A stretch of DNA of 64,000 bases from DASRJG01 sp032124015 (GCA_032124015.1 JAQBEH010000124.1:1-64000), one strand, 5' to 3'; positions 33,514-43,036 are shown, counted from the first letter of the stretch. Notes: generated by a model not told the origin, from the letters alone. Program-made: numbers and translations.

Positions 33514-35613
33514 ATGAAGGTCTACGACGCGCCGGACATTCGAAACGTCGCTCTCATCGGACATGGCGACTGCGGGAAAACCTCTCTCGCGTCCGCCTTG
33601 TTGTTCGTGGCGGGGGCGGTCAACCGCCTTGGGCGTGTTGAAGACGGCACCGCGACCACGGACTTCGACGACGAGGAGATCGACCGCAAGATTTCGCTGC
33701 AGACCTCGCTCGCGCACCTGGAATGGCGCGGCACCAAGATCAACCTCATCGACACGCCGGGTTACGCGGCCTTCGTGGCTGACGCCAAGGCCGGGCTGGC
33801 GGTCGCCGACGCGGCGCTGCTCCTCGTCGAGGCGGTTGCCGGGGTCCAGGTCATCTCGGAGCGCGTCTTCTCTTATTGCCAGGAATACCAGGTCCCGCGC
33901 GTGTTCGTCATCAACAAACTCGATCGTGAGAACGCGTCATTCGAGCGGACGATGCAGTCGATCCTCGAACGGTTCGACCGGCGCGCGGTTCCGATTCAGA
34001 TCCCCATCGGCGCGGAGGGCGGCTTCGAGGGGGTCGTCGACCTGATCACGATGAAGGCCCACCGCTACGCGAAAGACGCCTCCGGCCAGATCGAAACGGG
34101 AGACGTCCCCGCCGACCTTCTCGACATGGCGAAGGAGTACCACGCCAAGCTGGTCGAGATGGTCGCCGAGAGCGACGACGCGCTGATGGAAATCTTCTTC
34201 GCGAGCGGCGAGATCCCCCACGACAAGATGGTGGCGGGCCTGCACAAGGCGTTTCTCGAAAGGAAGATCTTCCCCGTCGTGCTCGCCTCCGCGACCAAAG
34301 CGATCGGCATGCGCAGCATCCTGGACGCCGCGGTCGATCTGATGCCGTCTTCGGCCGAACATGGGCCGCGCGCCGGGGTCGTGCCCGGCAGCAACACCGA
34401 TGCCTCCCGCCGCCCCGCCGTCGACGCTCCGGCGTCCGCATTCGTTTTCAAGACGATCGCGGACCCCTACGCGGGTCGCCTTTCGATCTTCCGCGTCATT
34501 TCCGGAACCCTCCGCGGGGACACGACCCTGCAAAACGTCGGCCGGGAAATCTCGGAGAGGCTTGGAACGGTGAGCCTGCTCCAAGGCAAGCAGCTCATTC
34601 CCGTTCCCGAACTCCACGCCGGAGATCTCGGCGTCGTCGCCAAGCTCAAGGAAACGAGAACGTCCGATACGTTGGCAGACCCGGCGCACCCCATCCAATA
34701 CGCGCCGATCACCTTTCCCGAGCCGGCAATTTCGTTCGCGATCGAGCCGAAGACGAAGGGCGACGAGGACAAGATCTCGACCGCGCTCGCGCGCCTCATG
34801 GAAGAGGATCCGGTGCTTCGGGTCAACCGCGACCCCCGAACGCACGAATTGCTCGTCAGCGGTAACGGGCAGGTTCACGTCGAAGTCGCGATCGCGAAAA
34901 TGAAGAGGAAGTTCGGCGTCGAAGCCATCCTGAAACAGCCCAAAGTCCCCTATCTCGAGACGATCAAGCGGAAAGTTACGGCCGTCCAGGGGCGTCACAA
35001 AAAGCAGACCGGAGGGCGCGGACAGTTCGGCGATTGCTGGATCGAATTGGAGCCGCTGCCGCGCGGCGGCGGGTTTGAGTTCGTCGACAAGATCTTCGGC
35101 GGGTCGATTCCTCAGAACTACCGCCCGGCCGTCGAGAAGGGTATCCGGGAATCCGCCGAGCGAGGCTGGCTCTCCGGAAACCCGGTCGTGGATTTCAGAG
35201 TCACGCTGACCGACGGCTCCTATCACGACGTCGATTCATCGGAAATGGCTTTCAAGATCGCAGGATCGCTGGCGTTCAAGGCGGCCATGGAGCAGGCGCG
35301 CCCGACGGTCCTCGAACCGATCTACGCGGTCGAGATCACGGCCCCCCAGGAGTACATGGGCGAGATCATGGGCGACCTCTCGTCGCGGCGCGGCCGGCCC
35401 CAGGGCATGGAAACCCAGGGAAACTCCCAGGTCATCAAGGCTATCGTGCCGCTCTCCGAGCTGCTCACGTACGCATCGACTTTGAAATCGATCACGTCGG
35501 ACCGTGGCACCTACCACATGGAATTCGACCACTACGACGAGCTCCCGGCGCAGGTGCAGGAAAAAATCGTCGCCGAATACGCCCGCCACCGGCAACACGA
35601 GGCGGAGAAGTAG
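33514..35613 (+). CDS. Elongation factor G-like GTPase (FusA2 type)
   Basis: The 699-residue translation-factor GTPase has G1 GHGDCGKTS, a G2 region TTDFDDEEIDRKISLQTSL, G3 DTPGYAAF, G4 NKLDRE, then EF-G domains II to V (GRLSIFRVISGTLRGD; GNGQVHVEVAIAKMKRKFG; TGGRGQFGDCWIELEP; SRRGRPQGMETQGNSQVIKAIVPLSELLTYASTL). The canonical EF-G DTPGH has Tyr in place of His, and G1 has Cys where Ala is usual. These are features of the divergent EF-G-like (FusA2) group, so this is probably a paralog and not the main translocase. It starts the operon that runs through holB; asnS follows after 7 bases. Confidence 0.92.
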   Translation: MKVYDAPDIRNVALIGHGDCGKTSLASALLFVAGAVNRLGRVEDGTATTDFDDEEIDRKISLQTSLAHLEWRGTKINLIDTPGYAAFVADAKAGLAVADAALLLVEAVAGVQVISERVFSYCQEYQVPRVFVINKLDRENASFERTMQSILERFDRRAVPIQIPIGAEGGFEGVVDLITMKAHRYAKDASGQIETGDVPADLLDMAKEYHAKLVEMVAESDDALMEIFFASGEIPHDKMVAGLHKAFLERKIFPVVLASATKAIGMRSILDAAVDLMPSSAEHGPRAGVVPGSNTDASRRPAVDAPASAFVFKTIADPYAGRLSIFRVISGTLRGDTTLQNVGREISERLGTVSLLQGKQLIPVPELHAGDLGVVAKLKETRTSDTLADPAHPIQYAPITFPEPAISFAIEPKTKGDEDKISTALARLMEEDPVLRVNRDPRTHELLVSGNGQVHVEVAIAKMKRKFGVEAILKQPKVPYLETIKRKVTAVQGRHKKQTGGRGQFGDCWIELEPLPRGGGFEFVDKIFGGSIPQNYRPAVEKGIRESAERGWLSGNPVVDFRVTLTDGSYHDVDSSEMAFKIAGSLAFKAAMEQARPTVLEPIYAVEITAPQEYMGEIMGDLSSRRGRPQGMETQGNSQVIKAIVPLSELLTYASTLKSITSDRGTYHMEFDHYDELPAQVQEKIVAEYARHRQHEAEK

Positions 35614-35620
35614 GTCCAGG

Positions 35621-36949
35621 GTGACACGGGACTGGGTCTACGTCGGCGAACTCGGCGAACACGTTGGGGAATCCGTCCTGCTCAAGGGATGGGTGTACCA
35701 GAAGCGTTCCTCGGGAAAGATCCGCTTTCTGGTCCTGCGCGACGGGACGGGCGTCCTGCAGTGCGTAGCAGGCGCCAAGGATGTCCCGCCCGAGGCCTTC
35801 GACGCGATGGACAGGGTGACCGCCGAATCGTCGGTCGCCATCCGCGGGACGGTCCGCAAGGACGACCGCGCCCCGGGCGGATTCGAACTCGGCGTGACCG
35901 ATTTCACCGTCATTCACCTGGCCGCGGAGTATCCGATCCAACCGAAAGACCACGGCGTCGAGTTTCTTTTCGACAACCGGCACCTCTATCTGCGCTCACG
36001 CACGCCGCACGCCGCGCTGTCCGTGAGGAACGAGGTCGTGCAGTCGTGCCGAGATTTTTTCTACCAGCGCGACTTCGTACTGATCGACTCGCCGATCCTG
36101 ACCCCCAACGCGTGTGAAGGAACGTCGACCCTCTTCGAGACGCCGTATTTCGACGACAAGGCGTATCTCACGCAGTCCGGACAGCTCTACCTCGAGCCCG
36201 CGTGCATGGCCTTCGGTCGCGTCTACTGTTTCGGGCCGACGTTTCGCGCCGAGAAATCTAAGACGCGCCGCCACCTCACCGAGTTCTGGATGATCGAACC
36301 CGAGGTCGCATTCCTCGAACTCCCCGGGTTGCTGGAGCTGGCCGAGGAGTTCGTCACGTATGTCGTCGGCCGGGCGCTCGATCGCTGCAAGGAGAGCCTC
36401 AAGGTCCTGGAACGCGACACAACGCAGCTCGAAAAGGTCGTAGCGCCATTCCCGAGGATCACCTACGACGACGCGTCGAAAATTCTGTCGACCGCCGAAG
36501 CGCAGGCCAAGATGACGCAGGCGGGAGCTCCCGCATTCACTCACGGGAGCGACTTCGGAAGCTACGACGAGACCCTGCTGACCCAGGAGTTCGACCGCCC
36601 CGTGATGATCACGCATTGGCCTGCGGACATCAAGGCGTTCTACATGCAGCCCGATCCGAATGATCCCGGCAAGGCCCTCTGCGTCGATGTGCTGGCGCCC
36701 GAGGGGTATGGCGAGATTATCGGCGGCTCCCAGCGTATCCACGACCATGACCTGCTCTTGAAGCGAATCGAAGAACACGGCCTTCCGGTGTCCGCGTTCC
36801 AGTGGTATCTGGACATCCGGAAGTACGGCACCGTGCCGCACGCGGGGTTCGGCATGGGTATCGAGCGCTGCGTCACATGGATTACAGGGCTGCCGCACCT
36901 TCGGGAGGCGGTCCCCTACCCGCGCCAGATCAACCGCCTTTACCCGTGA
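35621..36949 (+). CDS. asnS: Asparaginyl-tRNA synthetase AsnS
   Basis: This class IIb synthetase charges tRNA-Asn. The 442-residue protein has the N-terminal OB-fold (VLLKGWVYQKRSSGKIRFLVLRDGTGVLQCV), then class II motif 1 near FFYQRDFVLIDSPILTPNACEG, motif 2 in FRAEKSKTRRHLTEFWMIEPE, and motif 3 in HAGFGMGIERCVTWI. EGTSTLFETPYF and PADIKAFYMQPDP are AsnRS-type and argue against AspRS. GTG at 35621 has an AGG just upstream; upstream in-frame extension is the shadow of the EF-G-like gene. Its stop overlaps rimO (GTGA). Confidence 0.96.
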   Translation: MTRDWVYVGELGEHVGESVLLKGWVYQKRSSGKIRFLVLRDGTGVLQCVAGAKDVPPEAFDAMDRVTAESSVAIRGTVRKDDRAPGGFELGVTDFTVIHLAAEYPIQPKDHGVEFLFDNRHLYLRSRTPHAALSVRNEVVQSCRDFFYQRDFVLIDSPILTPNACEGTSTLFETPYFDDKAYLTQSGQLYLEPACMAFGRVYCFGPTFRAEKSKTRRHLTEFWMIEPEVAFLELPGLLELAEEFVTYVVGRALDRCKESLKVLERDTTQLEKVVAPFPRITYDDASKILSTAEAQAKMTQAGAPAFTHGSDFGSYDETLLTQEFDRPVMITHWPADIKAFYMQPDPNDPGKALCVDVLAPEGYGEIIGGSQRIHDHDLLLKRIEEHGLPVSAFQWYLDIRKYGTVPHAGFGMGIERCVTWITGLPHLREAVPYPRQINRLYP

Positions 36950-38343
36950 GCAACACCAAAGTCGGCGTCATCAGCCTCGGATGCTCCAAGAACCTCGTGG
37001 ACACGGAGGTCATGCTCGGACATCTCGACCGCGCCGGGTGCGTGTTCGTTCAGGACGCCGCCGAGGCCGACGTGCTCATCGTCAACACGTGCGGGTTCAT
37101 CGACGCGGCGCGCGAGGAGTCCGTGCGGGCGATCCTGGATGCGGCGGGCCTCAAGAAGACCGGGCGCCTGAAGCGACTGGTCGTCGCCGGGTGCATGGTG
37201 CAACGCTACCGCGACGAACTGACGCGAGAGCTCGAAGGCGACGTCGACGCGTTCGTCGGGTTGGACGAACTGGACGCGATCGTCGAGGCGACGCAGGCCA
37301 CGCGCAAGAGGGTGGGCGCCGCGCCGCGCAGCGATCTGCCGATTTTCGTTCCTGCGAAAAGCGGGGCCTCGCAAGCGGGCAACCCGCTGTCACGTTATCT
37401 GTACGACGCGAACACCCCACGCAAGCTGGCGACGCCTCCGTGGACCGCCTTTGTCAAGATCGCCGAGGGGTGCGACCACACCTGTTCGTTCTGCGCCATC
37501 CCTAATTTTCGCGGCGCGTTCCGATCGCGTCCCGCGGACGACGTGATCGCCGAGGCCGAAGCGCTGGCGCGCCGCGGCGTGAAAGAGATCAACCTCATCG
37601 CGCAGGATTCGAGTCACTTCGGGCGCGACCGCGGCGACACCGCGGGCCTGGCGGGTCTCTTGACGCGTCTCGACTCGGTCACCGGCTTGCGCTGGATACG
37701 CGTTCATTATCTCTACCCGAACACGGTCACCGACCGGCTCATCGAAGCGATGGCCGTCAACCCTCGCGTGGTGAAGTACGTCGATATGCCCCTCCAGCAC
37801 GCCCATCCTGAAATGTTGAAGCGCATGCGCCGCGGAGGTTCCGGCGAAAGTCACCTGGAGCTTCTTGGCCGGTTCCGGAGCGCGATGCCGGACGCCGCCC
37901 TGCGCAGCACGTTCATCGTGGGGTTTCCCGGCGAAACCGAGCGGGAATTCGAAGACCTCGTCGCGTTCGTCGAAGCGGCTCGGTTCGATCATCTCGGCGT
38001 GTTCACCTATTCGCACGAGGACAAAACGTCCGCGCACAGCCTCACCGATGACGTTCCCGATCGTTTGAAAAGAGAACGGCGCGACCGGCTCATGGAGGTC
38101 CAGCAGCGGATCGCCTTCGAAAAAAACGAGGCGCGCCTCGGCGAGACCGTCGAAGTGCTCGTCGAGGGGGCTCATCCCGAAACGGAGCACCTGCTCGTAG
38201 GCCGCGCGTCGACGCAGGCGCCGGACGTCGATGGTCAAATTCTGTTGAACGACGGCCAGGCGGACCCCGGGACCTTCGCCCGCGTCCTGCTGACGGAAAC
38301 CGCGGGGTACGACCTCGTGGGACGGATCCTCGGTGCGGCCTAG
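36946..38343 (+). CDS. rimO: Ribosomal protein S12 methylthiotransferase RimO
   Basis: RimO is a radical-SAM enzyme that methylthiolates Asp-88/89 of ribosomal protein S12. The 465-residue protein has the UPF0004 domain with its three cysteines (VISLGCSKNLVDTEVM, NTCGFIDAAREE, VAGCMVQRY), the radical-SAM cluster motif CDHTCSFCAIP, LIAQDSSHFGRD, and DMPLQHAHPEMLKRMRRG. A C-terminal TRAM domain follows. SLGCSKNLVD is diagnostic of RimO over MiaB. The start is a GTG overlapping the asnS stop, and the 3' end overlaps pgpA by 11 bases. Confidence 0.96.
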   Translation: MSNTKVGVISLGCSKNLVDTEVMLGHLDRAGCVFVQDAAEADVLIVNTCGFIDAAREESVRAILDAAGLKKTGRLKRLVVAGCMVQRYRDELTRELEGDVDAFVGLDELDAIVEATQATRKRVGAAPRSDLPIFVPAKSGASQAGNPLSRYLYDANTPRKLATPPWTAFVKIAEGCDHTCSFCAIPNFRGAFRSRPADDVIAEAEALARRGVKEINLIAQDSSHFGRDRGDTAGLAGLLTRLDSVTGLRWIRVHYLYPNTVTDRLIEAMAVNPRVVKYVDMPLQHAHPEMLKRMRRGGSGESHLELLGRFRSAMPDAALRSTFIVGFPGETEREFEDLVAFVEAARFDHLGVFTYSHEDKTSAHSLTDDVPDRLKRERRDRLMEVQQRIAFEKNEARLGETVEVLVEGAHPETEHLLVGRASTQAPDVDGQILLNDGQADPGTFARVLLTETAGYDLVGRILGAA

Positions 38344-38836
38344 CTCCACCTCGGCCGCGTCGCCCGCCGACCGCGTTGCGATGATCCTCGCGACGGGTTT
38401 CGGGACTGGGTATGGGCCGATCGCGCCCGGGACGTGGGGGTCCCTTCCCGGCCTGGCGTTCGCGTTCGGACTCGATCGATGGGCGGGTGGCTGGGCCGTT
38501 CTCGGGGGGGCGTTGTTTTTCGCGGTCGCCGGAGTGTGGGCGGCCAGCCGGGCCGAAGTGTTGCTCGGCGAGAAAGATCCGGGCCGCGTCGTCGTGGACG
38601 AGATCGCCGGCCAGATGGTCGCGCTCTTGTTCCTTCCGATGACGGTGCCGATCCTCGTCATCGCGTTTTTCGTGTTTCGTGTCCTCGACGTTTTCAAACC
38701 CTGGCCGGCACGGCGTCTCGAAGATCTCCCCGGCGGGTCGGGTATCATGGCTGATGACCTCATGGTTGGGCTTTACGCGAACCTGATTCTCCACGGGCTC
38801 GTACTCTGGCGCCCCGTATGGCTGGGCCTGGCATGA
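38333..38836 (+). CDS. pgpA: Phosphatidylglycerophosphatase A (PgpA)
   Basis: PgpA dephosphorylates phosphatidylglycerol phosphate at the inner membrane. The 167-residue protein has ATGFGTGYGPIAPGTWGSLPG (the family N-terminal motif), VVVDEIAGQMVALLFLP with the acidic active-site DE, and FRVLDVFKPWPARRLEDLPGGSGIMADDLMVGLYANL, with several membrane segments between. GTG at 38333 overlaps rimO by 11 bases; its stop overlaps ribF as ATGA. Confidence 0.95.
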   Translation: MRPSSTSAASPADRVAMILATGFGTGYGPIAPGTWGSLPGLAFAFGLDRWAGGWAVLGGALFFAVAGVWAASRAEVLLGEKDPGRVVVDEIAGQMVALLFLPMTVPILVIAFFVFRVLDVFKPWPARRLEDLPGGSGIMADDLMVGLYANLILHGLVLWRPVWLGLA

Positions 38837-39774
38837 ACGTCTGGAATGCTCTCGACGCCTTCCCCACGGGACGCGAGCCGATCTGCGCGACGATCGGGAA
38901 TTTCGACGGCGTCCATTTGGGGCATCAGGCGATCCTGGCGAGCGTGATAAGCGCGGCGAAGAAGCGTTCGGCGCCGTCCCTGCTGATCACCTTCGACCCG
39001 CATCCACTCGCGGTGGTCGCTCCGTCGCGTGGGCCAAAGCTCCTCCAAACCCGGCGCCAGAAACTGGAGACCCTCGAGGCCACGGGGCTCGATGGGATTC
39101 TGATGCTTCCGTTCGACCGCGTGTTGGCCGCGCTCACGGGCGAGGAGTTCTTTGGGAGTTATCTTTCGGCGCGCCTTCGATTCGCCACGGTTCACGTGGG
39201 AAGCAACTTCCGCTTCGGGCGAACTCGGGGGGGCGATATCCGGCTCCTCCGGACGATCGGGGCCGAACTCTCCTTCTCCGTCGTTGCCGTTCCCCCGGTC
39301 ACCGTCGACGGGGAAACAGTTTCCTCCTCGGCCATCCGTACCGCGATCGAAGAGGGAGACGTCACCAGAGCCCGAGCGCTCTTGGGCCGTCCGTTCGCAG
39401 TGACCGGCGAGGTCGTGCGCGGAGAAGGACGAGGTCGGCTGCTCGATTTCCCCACGGCCAACGTTGCGGTCGACAACGAGACCATCCCCCGCCGCGGCGT
39501 CTACGTCACCGAGACGATGGCGTTCGGCTCCCGTTTCCCTTCGATCACAAATGTCGGTGTCCGGCCGACGTTTGGCGGCACCACGCTGGCCGTCGAATCT
39601 CACCTGATCGACGTCGATGAAGACCTCTACGGCGAGCGGGTCGAGGTTCGATTTCTCGCGCGCCTCAGGGACGAAGTGAAGTTCGCCGGCCCCGCGGAAC
39701 TGGCCGATCAAATCGCCAGGGACCAGGCCGCCGCGACCTCCTACTTCTCCGGACTCACTTTGGCGCGATACTGA
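38833..39774 (+). CDS. ribF: Bifunctional riboflavin kinase/FAD synthetase RibF
   Basis: RibF converts riboflavin to FMN and FAD. The 313-residue protein has an N-terminal FAD synthetase domain (ATIGNFDGVHLGHQAIL with HxGH, ITFDPHPLAVV, VGSNFRFGRTRGGD, VSSSAIRTAIEEGD). The C-terminal riboflavin kinase domain shows GEGRGRLLDFPTANV, GVYVTETMAFG, SITNVGVRPTFGG and LIDVDEDLYGERVEVRFLARLRDE. I use ATG at 38833 (ATGA overlap with pgpA); an ATG 15 bases earlier is also in frame. Confidence 0.97.
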   Translation: MNVWNALDAFPTGREPICATIGNFDGVHLGHQAILASVISAAKKRSAPSLLITFDPHPLAVVAPSRGPKLLQTRRQKLETLEATGLDGILMLPFDRVLAALTGEEFFGSYLSARLRFATVHVGSNFRFGRTRGGDIRLLRTIGAELSFSVVAVPPVTVDGETVSSSAIRTAIEEGDVTRARALLGRPFAVTGEVVRGEGRGRLLDFPTANVAVDNETIPRRGVYVTETMAFGSRFPSITNVGVRPTFGGTTLAVESHLIDVDEDLYGERVEVRFLARLRDEVKFAGPAELADQIARDQAAATSYFSGLTLARY

Positions 39775-39783
39775 GTTGAAGCC

Positions 39784-40584
39784 GTGAGCGCTCACGACGG
39801 AGTCCTCGAGCCCGACGACACCCCCGAGGGGTCCGGTACGTCCCACGCCGGAGAACCGATCGAGCCGAGCTTGCAATCGGCGGCGCACGTGGACCCGCGC
39901 TTGCTCGCGTCGGAGCGCCGCCACGGGTGTTTCGTCACGTTCGAAGGGATCGAAGGCTCCGGAAAATCGACGCAGATCGCCCGCCTAGCCGAGCGGCTCG
40001 ACGGGGCCGGCGAACCGACCGTCGTCACACGCGAGCCCGGCGGATCACCCCTGGGACGGCGCCTCCGCGGTCTCCTCCTGGGTGGAGAGATCGCGCGGAT
40101 CGATCCGCTGGCCGAGCTCTGCTTGTATGTCGCCGACCGGGCTCAACACCTGCGGGAGTTCGTGGAGCCCCACCTCGCCTCCGGGATGCACGTCCTGTGC
40201 GACCGCTATTTCGACGCGACCTTGGCCTACCAGGGTTTCGCCCGCGGAGGAGACCTCGACTACATCCGGCTGCTCCACCAGAAACCGCCTCTCGACAGGC
40301 GTCCTCACAGGACGATCCTGCTCGACCTGGATGCGGAGCTCGGACTCGACCGCGCGCGACGGAGAAACGACGCGTTGGGCCTTGAAACGACGGAAGGCCG
40401 TTACGAGCGGGAGGCGATCGCCTTCCATCGCCGCGTGCGCGAGGGCTACCTCGCCCTCGCCGAGGCCGAGCCGTTCCGCTTTCGCATCGTCGCCGCGGAA
40501 GGGACGGCGGAAGAAATCGAGGCGCGCGTCGCCGACCTCTTGTCGGATCTATTTCCCTCGTTGGACGACGAGGACGCAACGTGA
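39784..40584 (+). CDS. tmk: Thymidylate kinase Tmk with N-terminal extension
   Basis: Tmk phosphorylates dTMP to dTDP. The P-loop is FEGIEGSGKSTQ at about residues 53-64, with TREPGGSPLGRRLRGLLL (DRX-type region), the CDRYFDATLAYQG block and a lid with RARRRNDALGLE. The core after residue 45 has normal length; the first 45 residues (SAHDGVLEPDDTPEGSGTS ...) are acidic and have no counterpart in typical Tmk. The GTG at 39784 lies 9 bases after ribF; a later start cannot be excluded. The 3' end overlaps holB (GTGA). Confidence 0.94.
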   Translation: MSAHDGVLEPDDTPEGSGTSHAGEPIEPSLQSAAHVDPRLLASERRHGCFVTFEGIEGSGKSTQIARLAERLDGAGEPTVVTREPGGSPLGRRLRGLLLGGEIARIDPLAELCLYVADRAQHLREFVEPHLASGMHVLCDRYFDATLAYQGFARGGDLDYIRLLHQKPPLDRRPHRTILLDLDAELGLDRARRRNDALGLETTEGRYEREAIAFHRRVREGYLALAEAEPFRFRIVAAEGTAEEIEARVADLLSDLFPSLDDEDAT

Positions 40585-41666
40585 TCTTCCCGGACGTTTT
40601 GGGGCATGAGCGCGCCCGTACCGTCCTGGCGCGCCTGCTCGCGTCGGACCGGGTCCCCCACGCTTTTCTCTTCCACGGGCCGGAGGGCGTCGGCAAGGGT
40701 CTCGTCGCCCGACTCTTCGCCGTTTCGCTCGTCTGCACGCAACCGGGACAAGACGGCGCCGGGTGTGGATCGTGCGTGGCCTGCCGCAAGGCGGCCCACG
40801 GGAACCACCCCGATGTCCTCGTTGTGACCCGTCTTCCCAAGAAGGACAAGCGGGGCGACGCAAGCCCCGAGGACGACGATGGCGAAGACGACGCCCCGAC
40901 GATGAAGGGGGGCGAACTGCGTCCGTTCATCGTCATCCAGCAGATTCGCGAGCTGAACCATCACGCGGCGTACGCGCCGCGCGAGGGGCGCCGGCGCGTG
41001 TTCCTCGTGGACCCCGCGGACCGCATGAACGCCGAATCGCAAAACGCCTTGCTCAAGACACTCGAGGAGCCGGGTAGCCAGACCATCATCGTCCTCGTCG
41101 CCTCGCGCCCGCACATGTTGCTCCCGACCGTCCGCTCGCGCTGCTTCCAGGTCGGTTTCGCCGCGATGCCTCCCGACGAGCTCGCAGCGGGGCTCGTCAC
41201 GCGGGGTATGGGCCCGCAGGAAGCACGCGCCCGCGCGGCACTTGCCGAAGGGCGTCCCGGACGAGCCCTCGGTCTCGATCTCGCCGCCTTGGCGGTCCGC
41301 CGCGACCGGCTCCTGACCGCGCTCGAAGCGCTCGCCGCGTCCTCGCTGGCCGCTTCGGAGCTTGGCGAGTACGCCGAACAGATCGCCGGAGAGGATGAGA
41401 CGGAACTTCTCCTTGGGCTCGATCTCGTCCAAGCGTTGCTGCGCGACGCGGCCCGCGCCGCGTCGGGTTGCGGGGCGATCCTCCACGCCGATGTGGCGCC
41501 CCGCATCGACAAGCTCGGCCGCGCTCTCGGGGCCGAACGCGCGACGGAACTCGTCGCGCTCGCCGATCGCCTACGTGGCGACCTGCGTTTCAACCTCAAC
41601 AAAACGCTTGTGTGCGAGACGCTTTTGGCCGCAGTTGCTGGCGGGCGGCTTCCGGCGTTTTCCTAG
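40581..41666 (+). CDS. holB: DNA polymerase III delta' subunit HolB
   Basis: Delta' is a clamp-loader AAA+ subunit. The 361-residue protein has GHERARTVLARLLASDRVPHAFLFHGPEGVGKG, the zinc-binding CGSCVACRKAAHGNHPD with an earlier Cys, VFLVDPADRMNAESQNALLKTLEEPGSQTIIVLVASRPHMLLPTVRSRCFQVGF, and a helical C-terminal collar. An acidic insertion (SPEDDDGEDDAPTMKGG, about residues 95-111) sits between the zinc module and the next strand. Its stop interlocks with that of the convergent rlmD-like gene in CTAG. Confidence 0.94.
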   Translation: MIFPDVLGHERARTVLARLLASDRVPHAFLFHGPEGVGKGLVARLFAVSLVCTQPGQDGAGCGSCVACRKAAHGNHPDVLVVTRLPKKDKRGDASPEDDDGEDDAPTMKGGELRPFIVIQQIRELNHHAAYAPREGRRRVFLVDPADRMNAESQNALLKTLEEPGSQTIIVLVASRPHMLLPTVRSRCFQVGFAAMPPDELAAGLVTRGMGPQEARARAALAEGRPGRALGLDLAALAVRRDRLLTALEALAASSLAASELGEYAEQIAGEDETELLLGLDLVQALLRDAARAASGCGAILHADVAPRIDKLGRALGAERATELVALADRLRGDLRFNLNKTLVCETLLAAVAGGRLPAFS

Positions 41667-43036
41667 GGACGGCGGGAGAGCCAGGCCACGGCCTCGACAT
41701 GGGCGGTTTGTGGGAAGAGGTCGAATGGCGTGATGCGCTCGATCGCGTAGCCGCGCGCCGCCAGGACCGCGAGATCACGCGCCAGCGTCGCGGGGTCGCA
41801 GGAGACCATCGCGATCCTGGCGGCTCGGAGCGCCGCAAGCCGCTCCGCGACGCCCCGTCCCAACCCGGTGCGAGGCGGATCGACGATCACGAGGTCCGGC
41901 GGGATGGCGTCGGGTCCGATTCGCAAGAAGGCAAAAACGTCGGAGTGCACGAAGTCAGCCGAGGTGAGGCCTTGCAAACGCGCCGCTTCGGTTCCGCAGG
42001 CGATTGCCGCTGCGTCCGCATCGACGATCGTCGCTCGCGCACCGCGTCGCGCGAGCGCCAAACCCAGGGCCCCGATGCCCCCGTACAGCTCGACGACGCG
42101 GCGCGGCGAGCCCGCACCTTCGAGCACGTGTCCCCCGAGTTGCTCTGCCGCTGAGGCGTGAACCTGGAGAAAGGTTCCCGCCGGGACGCGAAACGCGAGC
42201 CCGTGCATCTCGTCCGCGATCCAGTCCCGCCCCGCGATCATCTCGACCGCCGCGCCGCCGCGGCGCCCGCGGGAGGCGACAAGGCGCACGACCCCGACGA
42301 GCCCCGGATCGGCGTCGGCGGCCGCGCGGGCGAAATCCGCGGCCGTGGCGAACGGCCCGGCAAGGCCGCGCAGCGCGACGAGCCGCTCGTTTCCGGTGTG
42401 CGAGCAACGGAGCACGAGCCGCACCGGCTCCCTTGCGTCCTTTAGAGCCGGCTCGGAGGCGCCGGGTCCTTCCAGGAAGAACGCTCGCGCCGCCGCGAGG
42501 AGGGGCCGAAGCCGGTGGTCGGCAATGGCGCAGTCTTTCACGTCGACGAGTTCGGACGGCCGGCCCGTCCGGTAAAATCCCAGGACGGAGCGACCGGCCT
42601 GGTCCCGACCGAAGCTCAGTTCGATCTTGTTCCGATACGCAAGTTCGGTCGGGGCCGCGACGACCTCGTCGACCTGGAGATTCGGGGGCAAACGGCCGAT
42701 GCGCTGGAGCGCGTCGACGAGGAATTGTCTCTTCGCACCTCGCTGGGAAGCCTCATCGACCACCATCAGCGGGCAGCCGCCGCACTCGCTCTGAATCAGG
42801 CAGGGCGTCGCCCGCCGGGAGCGGGATGGCCGCTCAAGCGAGTGAGCGACCGCCTCAACGAAGCGCCCATGGTCTTTCATGACCCGGGCGTTGACCGCGT
42901 CGCCGGGGACCGCTCCCGCGACCATCCAAACCCGTCCTTCCACCCGGCCGAGGCCCCGGCCCCCAGCGGCCCAGGTTTGGATCTCGACTCGAGTTACCCC
43001 ATCAGGTGGGGGCCTATTCATGGAGGGACTCGACAT
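41663..43036 (-). CDS. 23S rRNA (uracil-5-)-methyltransferase, RlmD/RumA family
   Basis: This SAM-dependent enzyme makes m5U in RNA. The protein (about 457 residues from 43036) has a TRAM domain (VEIQTWAAGGRGLGRVEGRVWMVAGAVPGDAV), an iron-sulfur cluster site (CLIQSECGGCPLM, with a fourth Cys in DVKDCAIAD), a SAM-binding VVELYGGIGALGLALARRG, VIVDPPRTGLG, and the catalytic VSCDPATLARDL. Candidate ATGs are 43057, 43036 and 43021; AGGA lies 9 bases before 43036. The longer open frame upstream has shadow composition. The target uridine (747, 1939 or a tRNA site) cannot be told from sequence. Confidence 0.9.
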   Translation of the reverse strand: MSSPSMNRPPPDGVTRVEIQTWAAGGRGLGRVEGRVWMVAGAVPGDAVNARVMKDHGRFVEAVAHSLERPSRSRRATPCLIQSECGGCPLMVVDEASQRGAKRQFLVDALQRIGRLPPNLQVDEVVAAPTELAYRNKIELSFGRDQAGRSVLGFYRTGRPSELVDVKDCAIADHRLRPLLAAARAFFLEGPGASEPALKDAREPVRLVLRCSHTGNERLVALRGLAGPFATAADFARAAADADPGLVGVVRLVASRGRRGGAAVEMIAGRDWIADEMHGLAFRVPAGTFLQVHASAAEQLGGHVLEGAGSPRRVVELYGGIGALGLALARRGARATIVDADAAAIACGTEAARLQGLTSADFVHSDVFAFLRIGPDAIPPDLVIVDPPRTGLGRGVAERLAALRAARIAMVSCDPATLARDLAVLAARGYAIERITPFDLFPQTAHVEAVAWLSRRP

